A DNA stretch of 61,615 bases from a bacterium (GTDB lineage: Bacteria; Krumholzibacteriota; Krumholzibacteriia; LZORAL124-64-63). The notes under the pieces were generated by a model. It saw nothing but the letters and a program-made list of their open reading frames with translations, was not told the origin of the DNA and did no database searches. The stretch spans positions 1 through 61,615 of the forward strand of contig JAIFKS010000053.1 of NCBI GenBank assembly GCA_020049465.1, written 5' to 3'. Position numbers and translations under genes: made by a program. Positions 18,889 to 27,600 of the stretch are shown piece by piece; position 1 is the stretch's first letter; each line of letters opens with the position of its first letter.

Positions 18889-19637
18889 ACACGGTGCTGG
18901 CATTCCACGACCTGGACTTCGGCTACGACGGTCGATCGGTCCTGCGCGGGGTCAACCTGGCCATCCCGGCGGGTGATTTCGTCAGCGTGGTCGGCCCCAA
19001 CGGTTCCGGCAAGACCACGCTGCTGAAACTGGCCCTGGGCCTGCTGAAACCCACGGCGGGCGAGGTCACCGTTTTCGGCGAAAAGCCCGAGCGCGCGCGC
19101 CACCGCATCGGCTACGTGCCGCAGCACGCGCAGCTGGATCCCCTGTTCCCGGTCTCGGCGCTGGACGTGGTGCTCATGGGTCGCCTCGGGCTGGGCCCCA
19201 GCCTGGGTCCCTGGCGCCGGCGCGACCAGGACGCGGCGCGCGCCGCGCTGGCCGAGGTCGGACTGAGCGAGCACGCCGACCGCCATTTCGCCGCGCTCAG
19301 CGGCGGCCAGAAGCAGCGCGCGCTCATCGCGCGCTCGCTGGCCGGCGAACCGGAACTGCTGCTGCTCGACGAGCCCACCGCGGGTCTGGACGCCCTGATC
19401 GAGGAGGGGTTCTTCCGCCTGCTCGAGACGCTCAACCGCCGCCTGACCATCGTCATGGTCTCGCACGACCTGGGCTTCGTCGCCGGGTTCGTCAAGAGCG
19501 TCATCTGCGTCGGCCACAAGGTGGTCGTGCACCCGACCAGCGCGATCACCGGCCAGGTCATCGCCGACCTCTACGGAGCGGACATGCGCCTGATCCGCCA
19601 CGACCACCGCTGCAGCGAGGAGGGCCACCAGTGCTGA
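18885..19637 (+). CDS. znuC: Zinc/manganese ABC transporter ATP-binding protein
   Basis: 250 residues from GTG 18885, which overlaps the znuA stop. Walker [15 protein letters not shown], signature motif ALSGGQKQRALIARSLA, Walker [14 protein letters not shown] and switch His in MVSHDLGF are all intact. The tail LIRHDHRCSEEGHQC is rich in His and Cys and could sense or hold metal. It energises import of the ion bound by the preceding protein, through the permease encoded next. Confidence 0.92.
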   Translation: MNTVLAFHDLDFGYDGRSVLRGVNLAIPAGDFVSVVGPNGSGKTTLLKLALGLLKPTAGEVTVFGEKPERARHRIGYVPQHAQLDPLFPVSALDVVLMGRLGLGPSLGPWRRRDQDAARAALAEVGLSEHADRHFAALSGGQKQRALIARSLAGEPELLLLDEPTAGLDALIEEGFFRLLETLNRRLTIVMVSHDLGFVAGFVKSVICVGHKVVVHPTSAITGQVIADLYGADMRLIRHDHRCSEEGHQC

Positions 19638-20470
19638 CGGCGGTCGCCTTCCTGGGCCCCCTGGCCGCCCACGCCTTCCTGCGCTACGCGCTGCTGGGCG
19701 GGCTGCTGGTGGCCATCCCCTGCGGCCTGGTCGGCAGCTACGTCGTCATCCGCCGTATCAGCTACATCGCCGGCGCCATCTCGCACAGCGTGCTGGCCGG
19801 ACTGGGCCTGGTGCAGTATCTGCGCGTCGTGCACGGCGTCACCTGGCTTTCGCCCCTGGGCGGGGCCGCCGCGGCCGCGCTGGTCTCGGCGATGGTCATC
19901 GGCTGGGTCAGCCTCCACCTGCGCCAGCGCGAAGACACGGTGATCGGCGCCGTCTGGGCCGTGGGCATGGCCGCCGGCGTCGTCCTGATCAGCCTGACGC
20001 CGGGTTACGCCGCCGACCTGATGAGCTACCTGTTCGGCAACATCCTGATGCTGACGCCGCGCGACCTGATCCTGATCGCGGCGCTCGACGTCGCGGTGCT
20101 GCTGGTGGTGGCGCTGTTCCACAAGCAGCTGCTGGCCGTCTGCTTCGACGACGAGTTCGCTTCGCTGCGCGGGGTGCGGACCACCCGCTACCACTTCCTG
20201 CTGCTGGGGCTGACCGCGCTGACGGTGGTCGTGCTGGTGTCGGTCGTCGGCATCATCATGGTCATCGCCCTGCTCACGCTGCCGGCGGCCATGGCCAACC
20301 ATCTGACCCGCCGCCTGTCCCACATGATGGCCGTGGCGGCCCTGCTCTGCGCCGTTCTGACCGTCGCCGGACTGGCGCTCAGCTACGGTCCCGACCTGCC
20401 GGCCGGCGCCGTGACCATCCTCTTGACCGGCGCCCTCTACTTCGCGACCGCGCTCATCCGACGCCGCTGA
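19631..20470 (+). CDS. znuB: Zinc/manganese ABC transporter permease
   Basis: 279 residues starting GTG 19631, overlapping znuC by 7 bases. An ABC-3 family permease with about eight hydrophobic segments; GSYVVIRRISYIAGAISHSV and DDEFASLRGVRTTRYHFLLL (ATPase-contact region) are the family signatures. It forms the channel of the znuACB importer. No zur regulator is in the window. Confidence 0.92.
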   Translation: MLTAVAFLGPLAAHAFLRYALLGGLLVAIPCGLVGSYVVIRRISYIAGAISHSVLAGLGLVQYLRVVHGVTWLSPLGGAAAAALVSAMVIGWVSLHLRQREDTVIGAVWAVGMAAGVVLISLTPGYAADLMSYLFGNILMLTPRDLILIAALDVAVLLVVALFHKQLLAVCFDDEFASLRGVRTTRYHFLLLGLTALTVVVLVSVVGIIMVIALLTLPAAMANHLTRRLSHMMAVAALLCAVLTVAGLALSYGPDLPAGAVTILLTGALYFATALIRRR

Positions 20471-20486
20471 ACGGCGCAGGCGCCCC

Positions 20487-20534
20487 TTGACGCAGCGACA
20501 CAGCGCGACTACTATATTTCGATGTTTAGCTAAA
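20487..20534 (+). promoter_or_regulatory. ars operon promoter with palindromic operator
   Basis: -35 TTGACG (20487-20492, 5 of 6), 17-base spacer, -10 TACTAT (20510-20515). The perfect palindrome TTTAGCTAAA (20525-20534) covers the predicted start of transcription, placed as expected for an ArsR-type repressor that lifts off when As(III) or Sb(III) binds. Confidence 0.6.
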
Positions 20535-20577
20535 TGACGTTATGGCGCCGACTGTGACCGAACGCCCGGGAGGCCTC

Positions 20578-20961
20578 GTGGAAGACCTGCTGCGAACGAC
20601 AAAGGCCCTGGCCGACGGCAACCGGCTGCGCGCGCTGGCGGCCCTGCTGGAGCACGGGGAGCTGTGCGTCTGCCAGGTCACCGAACTGCTCGGCGTGGCC
20701 ACCGCCACCGTTTCCCGGCACCTGGGCATCCTGCAGGACGCCCGCCTGGTGACCAGCCGCAAGGACGGCCGCTGGGTGTACTTCGCGGCGTCGCCGGACC
20801 TCGATCCGCGGCTGCTCGCCTGGCTGACCGAAGCCTGGGGCCGGTCGCCGGAGCGGACCGCGGACCGCCGCTCCCTGCGGGCGATCACCCGCCGCGACCC
20901 CGTCGATCTCTGCCGCGCGCAACGTCCCCACCCCGCCATCGGAGGCAGCCATGAAAGCTGA
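20578..20961 (+). CDS. arsR: ArsR-family metalloid-responsive repressor
   Basis: A winged-helix SmtB/ArsR repressor of 127 residues. I start it at GTG 20578 because GGGAGG lies 4 bases upstream and the protein then begins VEDLLRTTKALADGNRLRAL, as family members do; ATG 20542 would add 12 residues and leave almost no leader. The ELCVCQ motif in the DNA-recognition helix region is the As/Sb-binding Cys pair, and TATVSRHLGILQDARLV is the recognition helix. It overlaps arsC by 11 bases and most likely controls the whole arsR-arsC-acr3 operon. Confidence 0.88.
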   Translation: MEDLLRTTKALADGNRLRALAALLEHGELCVCQVTELLGVATATVSRHLGILQDARLVTSRKDGRWVYFAASPDLDPRLLAWLTEAWGRSPERTADRRSLRAITRRDPVDLCRAQRPHPAIGGSHES

Positions 20962-21406
20962 CCGCCTGAAGATCCTGTTCCTGTGCACCGGCAACAGCTG
21001 CCGCAGCCAGATGGCCGAGGGCTGGGCCCGCCAGCTGCGCGGCGACATCCTGGAGGCCTGGTCGGCCGGGATCGAAACGCACGGCCTGAACCCGCACGCC
21101 GTGGCGGTGATGCGCGAAGCCGGCGTGGACATCTCCACGCACCACTCCAAGCTGACGGACGAACTGGCCGGCGTGCGTTTCGATGTCGTGGTCACGGTCT
21201 GCGACAATGCCGCCGAATCGTGCCCTGTTTTTCCCGGCAACGCGCGCACCGTGCACGCGCCGTTCCCCGACCCCCCGGCCCTGGCTCGCGGCGAGACCGA
21301 CCCCGAAGCGGCGCTGGACCACTACCGTCGCGTGCGCGACCTCATCCGCGATTTCGTGCTGACCCTGCCGGAATCCGTCCAGCCCACGAGAGAAGGCGCC
21401 CGATGA
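20951..21406 (+). CDS. arsC: Arsenate reductase, low-molecular-weight phosphatase type
   Basis: 151 residues. The P-loop [14 protein letters not shown] holds the nucleophile Cys, and [17 protein letters not shown] provides the two further Cys of the thioredoxin-coupled mechanism known from the Bacillus/Staphylococcus ArsC family. [20 protein letters not shown] corresponds to the conserved acidic loop. It reduces arsenate to arsenite, which Acr3 exports. Overlaps arsR at the front and acr3 at the end (ATGA). Confidence 0.93.
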   Translation: MKADRLKILFLCTGNSCRSQMAEGWARQLRGDILEAWSAGIETHGLNPHAVAVMREAGVDISTHHSKLTDELAGVRFDVVVTVCDNAAESCPVFPGNARTVHAPFPDPPALARGETDPEAALDHYRRVRDLIRDFVLTLPESVQPTREGAR

Positions 21407-22590
21407 GCCGGACACTTCCCCGTGCCGACGAGCGCCGCATGACCAGCGTCTTCGAGCGCTGGCTGACGCTCTGGGTGCTGCTCTGCATCGCCGCCGGCAT
21501 TGCGCTCGGCAAAGTGGCGCCGCAGTTCGCGCGCACCCTCGACGGGATGACGCTCGACGTCGGCGGCGCGCCGGTCATCTCGGTGCCGATCGCCATCTGC
21601 CTGTTCCTGATGATGTACCCGATCATGGTGAAGATCGATTTCGGCCGCGTCGTCTCGGCCGGCAAGGGCGGCCGCGCGCTGCTGCTCACGCTGGTGATCA
21701 ACTGGGGGGTCAAGCCGTTCACGATGTACGGCCTGGGTCTGCTGCTGCTGGGCGGCGTGCTCAAGGGACTGATCGGCCCCGAGGCGATGGATCTGGTGAA
21801 GATGCCGTTCGGCCTGGACCTGCCGGTGGGCGCCGTGCACGGCGCCGGCACGGTGGTCCTGCAGGACGGCGTGAAGATGCTGCAGGTGCCGCTGTGGCGC
21901 AGCTACTTCGCCGGCTGCATCCTGCTGGGCATCGCCCCCTGCACGGCGATGGTGCTGGTCTGGGGCTATCTCGCCCGCGGCAACGACCACCTGACGCTGC
22001 TGCTGGTGGCGATCAATTCGCTGACGATGCTGGTCCTGTACGGCGTGCTGGGCGGTTTCCTGCTGGGCGTTGGCCGGCTGCCGGTGCCGTGGCAGGCGCT
22101 GCTGCTGTCGGTCGGCGTCTACGTGGCGCTGCCGCTGGCCGCCGGTTACTTCACACGGCGCTGGCTGATCGCCGCGCGCGGAGAGGCCTGGTTCACGGCC
22201 CGCTTCCTGCACCGGCTGACGCCCGTCACCATCGGCGCGCTGCTGCTGACGCTGGTGCTGCTGTTCAGCTTCAAGGGCGAGACCATCGCGGCGCGGCCGC
22301 TGACCATCGTCTGGATCGCGATTCCGCTCTTCCTGCAGACGGTGCTGGTGTTCGCGCTGACCTATGGCGCTGCGAAGGTGCTGAAGCTGCCCTACGCCGA
22401 AGCGGCGCCCGCCGCGCTGGTCGGCGCCTCCAACCACTTCGAAGTGGCCATCGCCACGGCCGCCATGCTGTTCGGGCTGAGTTCGGGCGCCGCCCTGGCC
22501 ACCGTGGTCGGCGTGCTCATCGAGGTTCCGGTCATGCTGATGCTGGTCGGCGTCTGCCGCCGCACCACCGGCTGGTTCGCCCGCGCCTGA
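21403..22590 (+). CDS. acr3: Arsenite efflux transporter Acr3
   Basis: 395 residues with ten hydrophobic segments, starting ATG 21403 within the arsC stop. Acr3 signatures are [34 protein letters not shown] (with the Cys required in Acr3 proteins) and [19 protein letters not shown]. It is a BART-superfamily carrier exporting As(OH)3 or its anion across the inner membrane, unrelated to ArsB. After the stop, an imperfect GC hairpin (22591-22609) without a T run may end the operon. Confidence 0.95.
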   Translation: MSRTLPRADERRMTSVFERWLTLWVLLCIAAGIALGKVAPQFARTLDGMTLDVGGAPVISVPIAICLFLMMYPIMVKIDFGRVVSAGKGGRALLLTLVINWGVKPFTMYGLGLLLLGGVLKGLIGPEAMDLVKMPFGLDLPVGAVHGAGTVVLQDGVKMLQVPLWRSYFAGCILLGIAPCTAMVLVWGYLARGNDHLTLLLVAINSLTMLVLYGVLGGFLLGVGRLPVPWQALLLSVGVYVALPLAAGYFTRRWLIAARGEAWFTARFLHRLTPVTIGALLLTLVLLFSFKGETIAARPLTIVWIAIPLFLQTVLVFALTYGAAKVLKLPYAEAAPAALVGASNHFEVAIATAAMLFGLSSGAALATVVGVLIEVPVMLMLVGVCRRTTGWFARA

Positions 22591-22699
22591 GCGGTTCCCG
22601 AGAACCCGCTTCCGATCGACGTCCGGCCGCGCTAGTGTTCCCCGGGGGCAGGCGCGGCCGGCGCCGTACCCGGACCGAGGTTCAACTCCGGGAAGTGAC

Positions 22700-23464
22700 A
22701 TGTCCTTCATCCGCACCTGCCTCCTGACTACCGCGAGCGTGCTTGGACTCGCCGCATCCGGCGCGTCCGCCGGTGAAGTGTCCGTCGCCGTGGCCGCCAA
22801 CTTCACGGCGCCGCTCGAGGCCATCGCCGCCGCCTTCACCGCCGCGACCGGGCACCGCGTGGTGGTCTGCGGGGGCTCCACGGGCATGCTCTACGCCCAG
22901 ATCACGCAGGGGGCGCCGTTCGACGTGCTGCTGGCGGCCGATGCCGCGACGCCGGCAAGGATCGAGGAAGATGAACTCGCGGTGACCGGCACTCGGCGGA
23001 CCTACGCCGTGGGCCGCCTGGTGCTGTGGTCGGCGCGGCCCGACTTCGTGGACGAAAGGGGCGAGGTCCTGCGCGGCGACGGGTTCACGCATCTGGCGAT
23101 CGCCAATCCCGACCTCGCACCCTACGGCGCCGCCGCCCACGAAACGCTGGTGGCGCTGGGTCTGGCCGAGCGCCTGGCCCCGCGACTGGTCACCGGGCAG
23201 AACGTGGCGCAGACGTTCCAGTTTATCAGCAGCGGCAGCGCGGAACTCGGCTTCGTCGCGCGCTCGCAGGTCTGGCGCGACGGCCGGCTGACCTCCGGCT
23301 CGGGGTGGCTCGTGCCGGCCGGGTTCCACAGTCCGCTGCGCCAGGACGCCGTTCTGTTGCGGCGGGGCGAAGACAACCCGGCGGCCGTCGCCCTGCTGAA
23401 GTTCCTGCAGGAGCCGGCCGCCGTCGCCATCATCGCCGCCTTCGGCTACGAACAGGAGCCCTGA
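22700..23464 (+). CDS. modA: Molybdate ABC transporter substrate-binding protein
   Basis: 254 residues; signal peptide [18 protein letters not shown] to ASAG. The mature protein starts [20 protein letters not shown], the ModA anion-binding motif, followed by [20 protein letters not shown] and [19 protein letters not shown], where the side chains that bind the oxyanion lie. It delivers molybdate (possibly tungstate) to ModBC. No strong promoter is visible in the 109 bases upstream. Confidence 0.92.
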   Translation: MSFIRTCLLTTASVLGLAASGASAGEVSVAVAANFTAPLEAIAAAFTAATGHRVVVCGGSTGMLYAQITQGAPFDVLLAADAATPARIEEDELAVTGTRRTYAVGRLVLWSARPDFVDERGEVLRGDGFTHLAIANPDLAPYGAAAHETLVALGLAERLAPRLVTGQNVAQTFQFISSGSAELGFVARSQVWRDGRLTSGSGWLVPAGFHSPLRQDAVLLRRGEDNPAAVALLKFLQEPAAVAIIAAFGYEQEP

Positions 23465-23468
23465 CCCC

Positions 23469-24164
23469 ATGTCCGGCGTAAGCGCCCTTTCGTCTGCGAG
23501 CGATCTGTCCGCCGTGTGGCTGACCTTCAGGCTGGCCGTTGTCACCACCGCGATACTCCTTGTCATCGCCACGCCCCTGGCCTGGTGGCTGGCGCGCACG
23601 GGCTCGCGCTGGCGCGCTCCGGTGATCGCGCTGGTGGCGTTGCCGGTGGTGCTGCCGCCGACGGTCCTGGGCTTCTACCTGCTGGTCGCGATGGGGCCGA
23701 ACGGGCCGATCGGCGCGCTGACCCGGTTCCTGGGCGCCGGCCTGCTGCCGTTCACCTTCGCGGGCCTGGTGGTGGGTTCGACCATCTACTCGCTGCCGTT
23801 CGTGGTGCAGCCGCTGCAGGTGGCGTTCAGCGGCATCGGCAGACGCCCCCTGGAAGCGGCCGCGACGCTGGGCGCCGGCCCCTGGGACCGCTTCTTCAAC
23901 GTGGCCCTGCCCCTGGCGCGGCCCGGCTATGTCCTGGCCGCCGCGCTCGGCTTCGCGCACACGGTGGGCGAGTTCGGCGTCGTGCTGATGATCGGCGGCA
24001 ACATTCCCGGCCGCACGCGCACGGCCGCCGTGCAGATCTACGACCACGTCGAAGCCCTCAGGTACGGCCAGGCCCACGCCCTGGCGGGCGGCCTGATCGC
24101 GTTCTCGTTCCTCACCGTTCTGCTGCTGGTCGCGGCCGATCAGCGCCGGCGGCCGCGCTCATGA
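23469..24164 (+). CDS. modB: Molybdate ABC transporter permease
   Basis: 231 residues with five to six membrane segments. The EAA loop [20 protein letters not shown] contacts the ATPase, and [16 protein letters not shown] is the ModB family segment. It begins 4 bases after modA and ends overlapping modC (ATGA). Confidence 0.93.
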   Translation: MSGVSALSSASDLSAVWLTFRLAVVTTAILLVIATPLAWWLARTGSRWRAPVIALVALPVVLPPTVLGFYLLVAMGPNGPIGALTRFLGAGLLPFTFAGLVVGSTIYSLPFVVQPLQVAFSGIGRRPLEAAATLGAGPWDRFFNVALPLARPGYVLAAALGFAHTVGEFGVVLMIGGNIPGRTRTAAVQIYDHVEALRYGQAHALAGGLIAFSFLTVLLLVAADQRRRPRS

Positions 24165-25276
24165 GCGGCGAACGGCAACCCCTGCGCGCCCGCGTGCGGG
24201 TGGCCCGTGAGGGCTTCACGCTGGACGTGGACCTGGAGCTGCCGGGCCGCGGCGTGACCGCGGTGCAAGGCCCTTCGGGATCCGGCAAGACCACGCTGCT
24301 GCGCGCCATCGCGGGCCTCGAACGCGCGCCCGGGGCCCGGATCGAAGCCTCCGGACAGACCTGGCAGGACGATGGGCGCGGCGTGTGGCTGCCTGCGCAC
24401 CGGCGATCGCTGGGCTACGTGTTCCAGGAAGCCAGTCTGTTCACCCATCTCGACGTGCGCGGCAACCTGGCCTTCGGGCAGCGCCGCCGCCGCACTCTCC
24501 CGTCGGCGGCAGCGGGGGCCGTTGCGCGCGCGATCGACCTGCTGGAAATCGGTCCCCTGCTCAACCGGCGAACGGACACGCTGTCGGGCGGCGAACGGCA
24601 GCGCGTGGCCATCGCCCGCGCCCTGGCTGCCGCGCCGGAACTCCTGCTGCTGGACGAACCGCTGGCCTCGCTGGACCAGGCGCGCAAGCAGGAGATCATG
24701 CCGCTGCTCGAACGCCTGCACCGTGAACTGGAGATCCCCGTCCTCTATGTCAGCCACGCTCCGGAAGAGATCGCGCGGCTGGCCGACCACCTGGTGCTGC
24801 TGGAGCAGGGACGTGTCCTGGCGCAGGGCCCGCTGGCGCAGGTCCTGTCGCGGCTGGATGTCCCGGGCCTGGCGGGCCAGGACGCTTTCGTGGTCCTGGA
24901 CGCCGTCGTGGGCGCGCGCGACGCCTCGTGGAACCTGCTGCGGGTCGATTTCCCGGGTGGTCACCTGTGGGTGCGCGACGAAGGCGCACCTTCCGGACAG
25001 GCGCTGCGCGTGCGCCTGCTGGCCCGCGATGTGAGCCTGGCGATGCAACCTCCGCAGGCGACAAGCATCGTCAACGCGTTGCCGGCGATCGTCCGCGGAA
25101 TCGGCCCGGCCGCGCATCCGGCGCTGGCATTGGTAAGCCTGCGGATCGGCGACGATGAAGCTGCCGGCGGCTCCGACCTGCTAGCCGAAGTGACCCGTCG
25201 TTCGCTGGACGCGCTCGGGATACAGCCGGGTGCGGCGGTCTGGGCGCTGGTGAAATCGGCGGCATTGCTCGCCTGA
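24161..25276 (+). CDS. modC: Molybdate ABC transporter ATP-binding protein
   Basis: 371 residues from ATG 24161. Walker [16 protein letters not shown] (36-50), signature [16 protein letters not shown], Walker [13 protein letters not shown], switch His in [11 protein letters not shown]-terminal TOBE/Mop-like domain from about residue 290 ([20 protein letters not shown]) is the regulatory oxyanion-binding domain found in ModC. It completes modABC; a bidirectional terminator follows. Confidence 0.94.
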   Translation: MSGERQPLRARVRVAREGFTLDVDLELPGRGVTAVQGPSGSGKTTLLRAIAGLERAPGARIEASGQTWQDDGRGVWLPAHRRSLGYVFQEASLFTHLDVRGNLAFGQRRRRTLPSAAAGAVARAIDLLEIGPLLNRRTDTLSGGERQRVAIARALAAAPELLLLDEPLASLDQARKQEIMPLLERLHRELEIPVLYVSHAPEEIARLADHLVLLEQGRVLAQGPLAQVLSRLDVPGLAGQDAFVVLDAVVGARDASWNLLRVDFPGGHLWVRDEGAPSGQALRVRLLARDVSLAMQPPQATSIVNALPAIVRGIGPAAHPALALVSLRIGDDEAAGGSDLLAEVTRRSLDALGIQPGAAVWALVKSAALLA

Positions 25277-25300
25277 GTTGGCCAAGGTGTGGGGAAAGCG

Positions 25301-25330
25301 AAAAGGCCGCCCTTGCGGGCGGCCCTTTCT
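25301..25330. terminator. Bidirectional rho-independent terminator between modC and ssrA
   Basis: GGCCGCCC (25305-25312) pairs perfectly with GGGCGGCC (25317-25324) across the loop TTGC. On the minus strand it is followed by TTTTCGCTTT (end of ssrA transcript); on the plus strand by CTTTCT (end of modABC). Confidence 0.8.
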
Positions 25331-25357
25331 CGGCGCGGTGCGGACCGCGCGATCAAC

Positions 25358-25715
25358 TGGTGGAGGCGGCGGGAATCGAACCCGCGTCCGTAACCGGTGC
25401 CCCGCCGGCGTCTACATGCTTAGCTCTCTGTTAATTTAACCTGACGGAAGGCCAGAAAGCACGCCAACCGTTCAGGCTAGTCCCACGAAAGTCTCGTCCG
25501 TCCGCCAGGGACCTGCTTCAGGACCAGACACCGGAAAACGGCGCTCCCATTGGGCCAGTCCGGTGACCCCCCGACCCGGGAACGGGCTGCGTTATTTAGG
25601 CAGCCAGTGCGAAGTTTGCTTCGTCACTTGGTTGTGTTCCACCGTTTAACGAGATGGATGGAATCTCGGCATGCAGCCAACGGTCCCCCGACCACGTCGA
25701 AGCCAGATCGCCCCC
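25358..25715 (-). ncRNA. ssrA: Transfer-messenger RNA (tmRNA)
   Basis: About 358 bases. The 3' end on the minus strand has a T-arm sequence GGTTCGATTCCCGCC and an acceptor strand ending ACCA; it pairs with the 5' end GGGGGCGATCTGGCTTCGAC (7 bp with one G-U). A first pseudoknot is visible after about 50 bases (CGAGAT with ATCTCG, TTCCA with TGGAA), then the tag frame ending DEANFALAA and tandem stops TAAATAA at 25598-25592. tmRNA with SmpB rescues stalled ribosomes and marks the peptide for proteolysis; the ALAA end is the usual protease degron. The resume codon is either AGT or GAC, just before this stretch. Confidence 0.95.
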
Positions 25716-25752
25716 ACGTTTTCGCAATACCCGGGACCAGGTCGCTTTATTC

Positions 25753-25782
25753 AATATAACACACGGGAGCGCGCCCGGCCAA
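25753..25782 (-). promoter_or_regulatory. Promoter of ssrA
   Basis: Minus strand: -35 TTGGCC (25782-25777), 18-base spacer, extended -10 TGT-TATATT (-10 box 25758-25753, 5 of 6). Start near 25746 gives a precursor with about 30 extra 5' bases, removed by RNase P as for other tmRNAs. Confidence 0.55.
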
Positions 25783-25902
25783 CGCCAAGCGCGCCCCTTC
25801 GCCTCGCCGTCCCGCCCGGGCCCTAGTGTCCCGAGTCGAAAGTGCGCAGCGTAATCCGCCGAAGTATCGGGATGCTGAATTTCGTGCGTGCGCAACGGCA
25901 GA

Positions 25903-25920
25903 TGGTTGAGGTATCAACCA
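25903..25920. promoter_or_regulatory. Palindromic operator-like site, copy 1
   Basis: TGGTTGA-GGTA-TCAACCA, a perfect 7-bp inverted repeat with a 4-base centre. The architecture and TTGA...TCAA core resemble MarR-family (MexR-like) operators. No regulator gene lies beside it. Confidence 0.55.
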
Positions 25921-25958
25921 ATAAAAGGGCGTGAATCACCAGGATCTGGCGCGGAAAC

Positions 25959-25976
25959 TGGTTGATAAGTCAACCA
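25959..25976. promoter_or_regulatory. Palindromic operator-like site, copy 2
   Basis: TGGTTGA-TAAG-TCAACCA, the same arms as copy 1 with a different centre, placed exactly 56 bp away. Neither copy is followed by a T run on either strand, which argues against terminators and for protein binding sites. Confidence 0.55.
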
Positions 25977-26063
25977 ACCGCCGGGAATCGACATGCATCC
26001 CACGGCGGCACTGACCGCTCCACCCGGCCGGCAAAACGGACCGCGAACGTCCGGGTCGGGATA

Positions 26064-27455
26064 CTAGCCGACCTGCAGCAGCTTCAGATACGCTCCGAGG
26101 TCCCGGCAGTTCTCGAAGTCCCAGGTCGCCTCGATCACCCGGTCCTGCGCCGCCCGGTCCATGACGCCGCCGGCGTTCGCGCGGAACTTCGCCACCAGTT
26201 CGTCGTCGCTCAGCGGGTTCTGCGGGCTGCCCTTGGCGTGGTCGACGGTCTTGCTGAACACGCGGCCGTCGGTGGCCGTCAGCGTGGCAATGGCGCGCTT
26301 GGTGCCGGGGAACAGCGCGTCGATCTCCGCGTTGGCCACGACCTTGATCTTCGGCAGCAGCGCGCGGATGCGCGGGTCGAACAGCTTGTCCTGCTCGAAA
26401 CTGCTCGGGTAGACGCCGCCGTCGGCCGCCACCGCCGCCAGACAGTACGGCAGACTGTGGTCGGCCGTCTCCTTGGTACGCGGATCGTACTTGCTGGCGT
26501 CGCTGAGGATGTCCGCCCCGCGCGTCGTGGTCTGGATGTGGATCGCGGCCAGATCCTCGGCCTTCAGACCGTTCTCCTGCATCGTGAGCAGCACGGCGGA
26601 CATCGGCTGGTGCGTCAGCGCCTCGGTCGGAAACGCCTTGTAGCCGCAGCGGCGGATCATCGGCGGTTGCGTGCCCAGCCCGTCGAGCAGGATGGCCGGA
26701 TCCAGGCGCACGTTGTGGATCACGTGCTGGAAGCCTTCCTTGCCTTCGATGACCTCGACCGGACCCTCGTAGCCCTCGGCCGCCATCTGCGCCGCCAGCA
26801 CGCCGGCCTGCGTGGCCAGCGGATCGGCCGTGTTCTTCATGTTCGTCAGGTGGCCGGCCACGACGCCGCCCAGAGTGAAATGGCTGCTGCCGCTGATACC
26901 GGCGGCGGCCACCATCTGATCCACGTCCAGACCGTACATGCGGCCGGCCACGAAGGGGCTGACGAACTGAGTCAGCGTGGCGTGGTGCCAGCCGACCTCG
27001 CGCACGCCCGGGAAGCAGGCCAGACACCAACGGAGTTCCAGCTCGTAGGCGATCATGATGCCGACCAGCGCCTCGCGTCCGTCCAGTCCGCGGGCCTCGG
27101 CCGGCGACAGGGCGCCGAAGATGATGTCGGACGGGTGGCTGGGATCCTGCTCCCAGAAGATGTCGTTGTAGTCCAGCGCGCGGATCAGCAGGCTGTTCAT
27201 CAGCGAAGCGTTCGCGGCGTTGGTCTTTTCCCCGGTGCCGATCAGCGTGGCCTCGGGCGTGCCGCCCTGCCGGCGCGTGAAGCGGTACATCGCCGCCATG
27301 TCGGGATTGCGGACGGCCGCCAGCGCGCAGCCCACCGAGTCCAGCAGGAAGCGCTTGGCCTCCTTGACGTCGGCGGCGGGCAGGTCGTCGAAACGCAGGT
27401 TGACGGCGTACTCGGCCATGCGGCGCGTCAGGCTCGGACGGGCGGCGGTGCTCAT
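26064..27455 (-). CDS. MmgE/PrpD-family protein (2-methylcitrate dehydratase-like)
   Basis: 463 residues from ATG 27455 with AAGGAG 6 bases upstream. The family includes 2-methylcitrate dehydratase, cis-aconitate decarboxylase and other lyases. LRFDDLPAADVKEAKRFLLD at the start, SHFTLGGVVAGHLTNMKNTA and GYKAFPTEALTHQPMSAVL are the conserved family regions. There is no prpB or prpC in the window, so a role in propionate use is not supported by context; it follows a PEP/pyruvate-binding protein gene by 145 bases. Substrate unknown. Confidence 0.85.
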   Translation of the reverse strand: MSTAARPSLTRRMAEYAVNLRFDDLPAADVKEAKRFLLDSVGCALAAVRNPDMAAMYRFTRRQGGTPEATLIGTGEKTNAANASLMNSLLIRALDYNDIFWEQDPSHPSDIIFGALSPAEARGLDGREALVGIMIAYELELRWCLACFPGVREVGWHHATLTQFVSPFVAGRMYGLDVDQMVAAAGISGSSHFTLGGVVAGHLTNMKNTADPLATQAGVLAAQMAAEGYEGPVEVIEGKEGFQHVIHNVRLDPAILLDGLGTQPPMIRRCGYKAFPTEALTHQPMSAVLLTMQENGLKAEDLAAIHIQTTTRGADILSDASKYDPRTKETADHSLPYCLAAVAADGGVYPSSFEQDKLFDPRIRALLPKIKVVANAEIDALFPGTKRAIATLTATDGRVFSKTVDHAKGSPQNPLSDDELVAKFRANAGGVMDRAAQDRVIEATWDFENCRDLGAYLKLLQVG

Positions 27456-27600
27456 CGGACTCCTTCGGGGCTGGGGTTCGGCGCGCGGCGGCCGGGCACA
27501 CCGGCCTGCAATCTCCGGGACGCCTGCATCAGGGAAACAGGGACCCTCTGGCGGGGCAAGATGGCACCGGGCCCGGCGCGGCGCCAGCAGCGGCCGAGGC

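Larger units (their letters stand above)
25783..26063. other. Gene-free stretch between ssrA promoter and the PrpD-like gene
   Basis: With the ssrA promoter this is the longest gap in the window. It holds no convincing reading frame. Its main content is two near-identical palindromes (25903-25920 and 25959-25976, listed separately) in a locally AT-richer stretch from about 25840 to 25980. The rest (25977-26063) is GC-rich and featureless; no T-tract terminator for the PrpD-like gene is seen. Confidence 0.6.

Noticed and set aside
22591..22609. Terminator after the arsenite exporter gene
   Set aside because: GCGGTTC/GAACCCGC is imperfect and lacks a T run, so it is mentioned only with the gene.
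25596..25895. A 99-codon minus-strand frame ending in ANFALAA
   Set aside because: It runs through the ssrA promoter and the 5' half of tmRNA; only its last codons, the tmRNA tag, are translated.
25901..25980. Twin palindromes as terminators of the PrpD-like gene
   Set aside because: Stems are only 7 bp and not GC-rich, and neither is followed by T residues on the minus strand.
25931..26014. A 27-codon plus-strand frame (VNHQDLARKLVDKS...) starting GTG after AAAAGGG
   Set aside because: It has a fair ribosome site but is very short, carries the second palindrome inside it, and resembles no known small protein.
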